Shown piece after piece: positions 58,746 to 64,000 of a DNA stretch of 64,000 nucleotides. The stretch is from Serinus canaria (Eukaryota; Chordata; Aves; Passeriformes; Fringillidae). A program made the position numbers and the translations under genes. The stretch is taken from assembly GCF_022539315.1 (NCBI RefSeq), contig NC_066336.1:2546600-2610599 (forward strand), read 5' to 3'. Below the pieces are notes generated by a model. The model saw only the letters and a list, made by a program, of their open reading frames with translations, was not told the DNA's origin and searched no databases. Every line of letters begins with the position of its first letter. Positions within the stretch are counted from its first letter, which is position 1.

Positions 58746-59419
58746 GGCTACCAGCCAAATTCACACATAGAGAGCAGCTTTATGTGTGTGAATAACTCTT
58801 AAAAGATGAAGAAATTGAGGGGCTCTCAGGCACAATAGTTTTCCTACCTACATATGCCTGAATTGCCTGTAGAAAGTTGTATCAAAAAATAGCAGGTGAC
58901 CACATAGAATTTATAAAGCATCAGAGGCACTGCTGTTTGCTTCACAATGGCATCACATCAATACATTGGGAGAGTCTCCTCTGTGAACTGAAGAGAGCTA
59001 GGCTGAAGTCTGAATTTGGATGTTTGGGTCTTGTCAAGGCCCTACAGAACTGGAATTGATAAAACCTGGGGGTGTGATTGCTGCACTTACACTGCAGCAG
59101 TGACACAGGAGTGTATTTCATATTTCCTGCTCTTTCCAGACCTGGTCCATGCTGCTCCAGCTCAAACTTTGGTAAGATCTGATTCTCTTTTGGGATCTGT
59201 GGTTTGCTGCCTACTGCAGGAGCAGGGTGCATCTGGTGAGAAGAGCAGACTCACCATCGTTACCCTCAACACACAAGTTGGTTCTCAGCCTCATTCACCT
59301 CAGAAAAGTGATTTAGATAAATGATGGGATCTAAATGTCTTCACCAAGACTAAGAGGAACTTGGCATCTGCCCAGGCAGATTTGGTCACTGCTGTTTCTG
59401 AGCTAAATGGGAGACAAGC
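58746..59419. other. Unannotated sequence before poly(A)
   Basis: GGGGCTCTCAGGCA at 58818-58831 matches a word in solo LTRs 2 and 3 (AAGGGGCTCTCAGGCA), perhaps a small LTR remnant. The rest is unrecognised. Confidence 0.35.
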
Positions 59420-59420
59420 C

Positions 59421-59449
<29 letters not shown>
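59420..59449 (+). repeat. Poly(A) tract, about 28 A
   Basis: A pure A run of roughly 28. It could be the tail of a retroposed copy on the plus strand, but upstream text shows no family I know and I see no duplicated target site. Confidence 0.85.
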
Positions 59450-59451
<2 letters not shown>

Positions 59452-60123
59452 ATTTCCCTGGCTCAGAAATGTTTGCAAACACTGACACAGTGTCCATGGA
59501 TCAGACACAAGTTCTGGAAGTTCATTAATTTAAATAATGATCAGGATCCTCACTCTGCTCCTCCAGTTTGTGTCATGTTGTTGTGGAGGCATCTACAGAC
59601 AGGCAAAATAAAGTACAGGCTGTGACAAGCCCACACTGTTTGCACATGTGGCTGAAGTGAATTCTACAACTGATCTTCTAATAGTTTCAAGTATATTTGC
59701 CTTAATAGTTAACATGAAATTTCTGTTTTCAGGATTTTGCTGCAGGTTTAATGACTACTTTTGTGACACTTCAGTTTCAACAGAAGTGTTTTTCCCCTTC
59801 AGGAAAAAAAGATATTCAGTAGCTGATTTTAGAGACATTCCTTCACTTGCTCCTGGATCTTCTTTTGGTTTTTCTCATTTTTGTTTCTCACTTCAAACTG
59901 TGACTGTGTGTTCTTTTTCAGGAGCTGCTTGACAGAACCATGTAGAAGCCAGCAGGATGGGAAATTGGGCTGAGGCCGCCAGAACACCAGCAGAACCTGT
60001 GGCATTGCACAAATTTGACTGTCAGAGCTCCAGCTCTCCTTGATTCCGTCTCACAAACAACTAAAATCAAGGCTTTTCTCAAGAACTTCTGCTAAAAAAA
60101 AAAGCTGGAAGTGCAACACAAAA
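59450..60123. other. Unannotated sequence
   Basis: No repeat family was recognised. Open frames are short and unrecognised. Confidence 0.4.
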
Positions 60124-60505
60124 TGTAAATAGCATTCACATTTTCTGAAAAATCCCTTCACCCGGGATTTTTCTCCTGGGAAGCTGAGAGGTCTCAGAGA
60201 AAAAGGAAAACAATAGTGATCTGATTTGCTTCTCCTGTGTTGTGCTCATGTGGAATGTGTTTGGGGATTGTTTACCCACAGGTGGTTGTTTTATTTGGTT
60301 TCTGTGAATTGTTTTGAGTGCCAAGCTGTGTTGGGACTCTGGAGATGGTCACAAGTTTCATTATTATCTTTTTAGCCTTCTGTCTGTACCCTTTCTGTAT
60401 TCTTTAATATAATATAGTATAATAAAATAATAAATGAGCCTTCTGAGAACATGGAGTCAGATTCATCGTTCCTTCCTTCATCTGGGGCAAGCCAAATCCA
60501 ATACA
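60124..60505 (+). mobile_element. Solo LTR, ERVK-type, copy B
   Basis: It shares with the LTR at 36965-37456 the words CATTTTCTGAAAAATCC, CAGAGAAAAAGGAAAAC, TTTGCTTCTCCTGTGTT, CAGGTGGTTGTTT, TAGCCTTCTGTCTGTA and GAACATGGAGTCAGA. It starts TGTAAATAGC and ends AATCCAATACA. AATAAA is at 60421-60426. The expected 6-bp duplication is not intact (ACAAAA left, ACAGGG right), so boundaries rely on alignment to copy A. It is shorter because it lacks the hairpin and the AGAAT array. Confidence 0.85.
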
Positions 60506-61580
60506 ACAGGGTGAACCCAACTACACCAAAATTCCAAGATGTTTTCCTCGGGAAAATCCCAACCTTGCTGTCACCAGTGGAAGCAGCAGCTTGCTCTGAA
60601 CTCAACACTGCATTGATCTCATCTGTGCCTTCATGAAGAGACACCAAAATGAGTATTTGTTTTTTCTAGTATAAACTTTTAAAAAGAAAGAACCAGTCCC
60701 CTGTGGAGAGGCATTCAGATGAGCTGACAAGAAGTATCCTCTCTTTTCAGGTTCCAAAAAGTGGTGGTTTCAGTGCAGGAAGGTGAGACTTGTCTCCAAG
60801 ACCTTTTTCTCTTGGGGCTGTAGAAACAACAGCCAACTTCTTTGTACCCTAATTTAGCTGAGGATGAACAAAAAACAACACTCTGGGGAAAATTCTGAAG
60901 GAACAAAAAAGGGAGAGAGAAAAAAATCTTCACCTGAAAAAATCAAACTTTTTAGAATAAAACAAACTTTTCAGAATAAAATAGATTTTTCAATTTCTGC
61001 CACTTTTAGGCTAAAAAAAAAAAGGTGTCTTTTCCTATTGAGAAAATTGCTTTCACTTTCCTGCAATGAAGAGAGTTTCTAATGATGGGAGAAGTTGAGT
61101 GTAGGTGCTGAGGAGCTGAAGTGGGGATCCAGCTATCAGTGCGTCACCAGCTAAATGTGATTTGAGATGCAGTTTGCTTTTCTGTATCTCAGATCTCAGG
61201 GCTAAGCCACAAACTGTACATGACACAACTAAATTAATATTTAAAAATAATTACTTGCTGCCTGAAGGTAAACAGAAAAAGGGTAAATAATTGATAGCAC
61301 TGGGACTGCCACACTGTAACTCTGCTGAGCGTTTATGATGTGCTGTGAAGGTTCAAAGGGATTGCTCGTCTGCTGCCTCTGAAGGAGGGTTCTTGCTAAT
61401 CATTCCAGGGCTTGTTTTGTCAGCCAGCAATGTTTCCAGAGTTTGAAGCACCAGAATAGAATGCCAGCTTAATTTAGGTGAATCTCTAGTTTAATTTACT
61501 AACTTGCATTCCAAGATTTGCATTGTAAATGATAAGGTGATTTTCATATATATTTTTTTTCTTTTAATTTTTTTTTTTAG
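60506..61580. other. Unannotated sequence
   Basis: A-rich words occur near 60880-61025. There is a poly(T) tract at 61553-61578. No gene or repeat family was recognised. Confidence 0.35.
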
Positions 61581-61632
61581 CCCATCAACATCTGAAGGGA
61601 AATTTTATGTGGTCTGCTGCCAAGAATGTAGA
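61581..61632 (+). other. Exon-like 52-nt segment (not confirmed)
   Basis: A strong polypyrimidine tract and TTTTTTAG precede CCCATCAACATC at 61581. The segment ends AATGTAGA and is followed by GTAAGT, a consensus donor. Two of three frames are open (PSTSEGKFYVVCCQECR and HQHLKGNFMWSAAKNVE). I do not recognise either peptide, and such pairs can arise by chance in 64 kb. It is given as a candidate only. Confidence 0.25.
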
Positions 61633-61865
61633 GTAAGTTGCATTTAAGGAGTTGTTACATAACATGCCACCCTATGACAATACCTGTCTGCAGAGCCTGG
61701 TGATGCCTTGAGAGTTGGTGGCTCTTCTGTTTCCAGTGGCAAATACCCATCCTCTACAGCCCACCATGAGAATAATCAGTATTCAAAGTGGCAGGTGACT
61801 GTAAAGAAAGGTCAGTGATTTCAAACTGATTAATTTTCCCCCTCAGTCAGAAAACCTCTCACACT

Positions 61866-61910
61866 GATTATTATGATTATTATGATTATTTTCATTATTA
61901 TTATATCTGC
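61866..61910 (+). repeat. GATTATTAT-type microsatellite
   Basis: Repeated TGATTATTAT units degrade into (ATT)n. Confidence 0.9.
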
Positions 61911-64000
61911 TGCCTCCACAAAGGACATCATTGTTTTCTGATGTTAAAGCACAGCACAAGCAAACACACAGGTGGTGAGTTTGGGGAGGCAATAGCTACA
62001 GGTTTGCAGGATATTTAAACACAGAGCCATGCACCTCTGTGGGGAAATGATCATTAGGTAAAACTTGAAAAAGAGAACAAAACTGGGTTGGGTAAGCCAA
62101 CCACTCACAAAGTTTTATTTGCAATAGATATCTCAGTGCTAGGGATGGGAATGTGGCTTCTTGTCTTTGTGCCCAGTCAGACTTTCACTAATGGCAGCTT
62201 CTCTAATGCTTTGCACTGCCCAACACTTTAGTTTCATTGCTTGAAAATTCAATCTAAGCTTTCATTTCCATTTTGAAAAAAGAAAAATCAAATTCTGTAC
62301 TCAGATGCCCAAGCATGAGGGTCATTTGAAGGCACAAAGTAATTCCCACACTCCACTGAACAGTAGCCAGTGCTTCAGTGAAACCTGGGAGACTTTTTCC
62401 AGTTGCTGTGCATCTGGAAATGAGCAGGAAGGATGACTAAATAGAAAACATGAAAACGCATGGAACCTCTGTCACTGGAGATTGGCAACATGTAAAAATA
62501 TTTGTTGTTTAAGAGTGCTCCAGCCCTCTCTCTCTCTTTCAGCCCTGGAAGCCCAGGTCTGTATAATTGAGACACATAAAAATTGAGCACTGAGTCTCCA
62601 GTGGGACATCCAGGTTTGTGTATATTAGGTCAGAGCTCAATGTTTATAGCAGGGAAATCAAATTGCCAGTTTTCATGTTTTAAAACTATGATTGCAGCAT
62701 TTGTGCAGTCCTGTATCTTCTAGCTCCACCAAACCTCACTTACATGAGGATCCCCATTCTCATTGTAAAAAATGATGCTATTTCTAGTCCTCATGGTTTC
62801 AGAGGAAAGCCTGAAAGTGTGGCAGGAGGCTCCTAAAGCAGAAGGGGACACACCACTGCTGTGCTCTCATTCCCTTACTGCTGGCCAGGGAACTCCTGCA
62901 TTTGCATGCTTGGTGTTCCCAATGCAAGGAAAGGCAAAACAAAAAAAACCAAAAAAAAATACAAAAAGGAAGCCAAAAAAAGTCTGCTCTGAACTCCATT
63001 CCAACATTCAGGTCACCACCCTTCTCCTTTCTTCCCCACACCCAAGACCACACACTTGCACTTGCACCTCCAGGCACACGTCTGCCTGCCAACCCAACGG
63101 AGGTTACAATCTCACTGCAGCTCTGGTTATCTTTCAAAGGAAAATGTCCTAAAAGAAACCCCAGGAGCTCAGTGGTGCAGCCCCACCCCCGGCCATGGAG
63201 CATGACCACACTGGCAGCTCACAGGCTGTGCAGAGAAAGGGATTGCTTCTTGTTGGGAAGGGGGCCAAGGGCTGTTATTGGAAGCAGCTGCTTGGAGGCA
63301 AGTCATTGCTGTTAAAGCATTTGCTACTCTGAGGGAATGAGGAGCACTGAGACAGACTGGGGCATCTCCAGCCAGTACCAGAACCACTGAGGAATTTCAT
63401 TTTTTTTTCTCTGAATTTATTTTAAGTTAACTGCAGGAGTGTTTCATCAGAACCAGGCCTTTGTTGTATTATCAGCTTGAGAAATAGAAAATGGGGATTC
63501 TGTCTTGAACACTGATGTCTTCATTCTGCAGTACTAGTAACATTATTTTAGTTTAAAAATCTCTGTGAATATCTACTGGGCTGACCACTGTGTTGCATTG
63601 TCTTAATGGGGGATTAATTGGCATTTCTAGAAACAGAGAACAGTATAATGTGAATTTTGTGTGACAAGGAGATTTCTGCCAGGGTAGTAATTTTGTGTAT
63701 TATGAGGTTGGTCCTGTAGAAAGGACAGTAGTGAAAATAACTACTAGGCCCTGACTGAACTAAAACCTAAAAACTTTCACCTTGAAGAGAACTTGCCTTG
63801 AAAACACTTATTCTTTCAGAGGTGTATGCCAGCAGCAGAGCAGCCATCCCAGCGAAGCTTCCCAGAGAACGCAGTAATACATGCAATAAAGAGATTTTTC
63901 TAGTGAAATACCCACTTGTGAACTGTTCATGGGTAGAAGAAAAATGGATCTGAGGTCTTGCCACCTGAGTTCCCTTCCTCTCCCTCAGTAGGTTATCAGC
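61911..64000. other. Unannotated sequence to window end
   Basis: A (CT)n-like CTCTCTCTCTCTTTC is at 62526-62540 and an A-rich stretch at 62937-62985. No gene, RNA or mobile element was recognised. Confidence 0.4.

Noticed and set aside
57971..58795. 274-codon plus-strand frame rich in S, P, L
   Set aside because: It runs through the 10-bp GC array and the CTCCT-rich minisatellite; an overlapping frame is equally open.
59016..59449. Processed pseudogene ending in poly(A)
   Set aside because: The A28 run suggests retroposition, but no parent protein was recognised and no flanking duplication was found.

Overview
This window looks like intergenic or long-intron DNA from a songbird (passerine) nuclear genome. 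The evidence is CR1-type LINE 3' ends, several solo retroviral LTRs whose wording I recognise as passerine-type, strong CpG depletion outside one small island, many microsatellites and minisatellites, and no long open reading frame that resembles a protein. I could not identify any complete protein-coding gene, rRNA, tRNA or CRISPR array. Almost every open frame is short or arises from a simple repeat or an LTR. The species call rests on repeat style and is an inference.

Layout. 1-9 kb: mostly unique sequence. It holds a young 1.19-kb inverted repeat (1096-2281), an AT-rich block, two CR1 3' ends and a CR1 remnant. 9-16 kb: a diverged local duplication (9464-9545 and 11098-11203), solo LTR 1 (10409-11079), a TTTTA microsatellite, and solo LTR 2 (14038-14700) inserted into an older interspersed repeat. 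16-26 kb: mostly unique, with a 117-bp diverged duplication (19209/20041) and an 89-bp-period tandem duplication (22771-22927). 26-31 kb: a long polypyrimidine block (CTTC then CCCTT), two more LTRs back to back (26.68-27.23 and 27.60-28.28 kb), then solo LTR 3 (30010-30682). 31-36.9 kb: no repeat recognised except a C/T homopolymer junction. 36.9-39.2 kb: an ERVK-type solo LTR with a long hairpin and an AGAAT array, an ERVL-type solo LTR with an exact 5-bp duplication, and an exact 14 x 28-bp minisatellite. 39-53 kb: mostly unique, with CR1 and MIR-like remnants and a possible conserved noncoding element near 44 kb. 53-64 kb: an 8 x 32-bp minisatellite, an LTR at 56 kb, a small CpG-rich island with a 9 x 10-bp GC array and a G-quadruplex motif (58.1-58.3 kb) followed by a CTCCT-rich array, a poly(A) tract, a second copy of the ERVK-type LTR, and one exon-like segment at 61.58 kb.

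The features do not work together as a pathway. The main story is retrotransposon insertion history: target-site duplications of 5 and 6 bp allow precise boundaries for several LTRs, and one insertion is nested in an older repeat. The second story is local rearrangement, with inverted and tandem duplications. The most interesting items are the 97%-like inverted repeat, the LTR hairpin that looks like a template-switch product, the G4/H-DNA-capable GGGAA tract, and the isolated CpG island.
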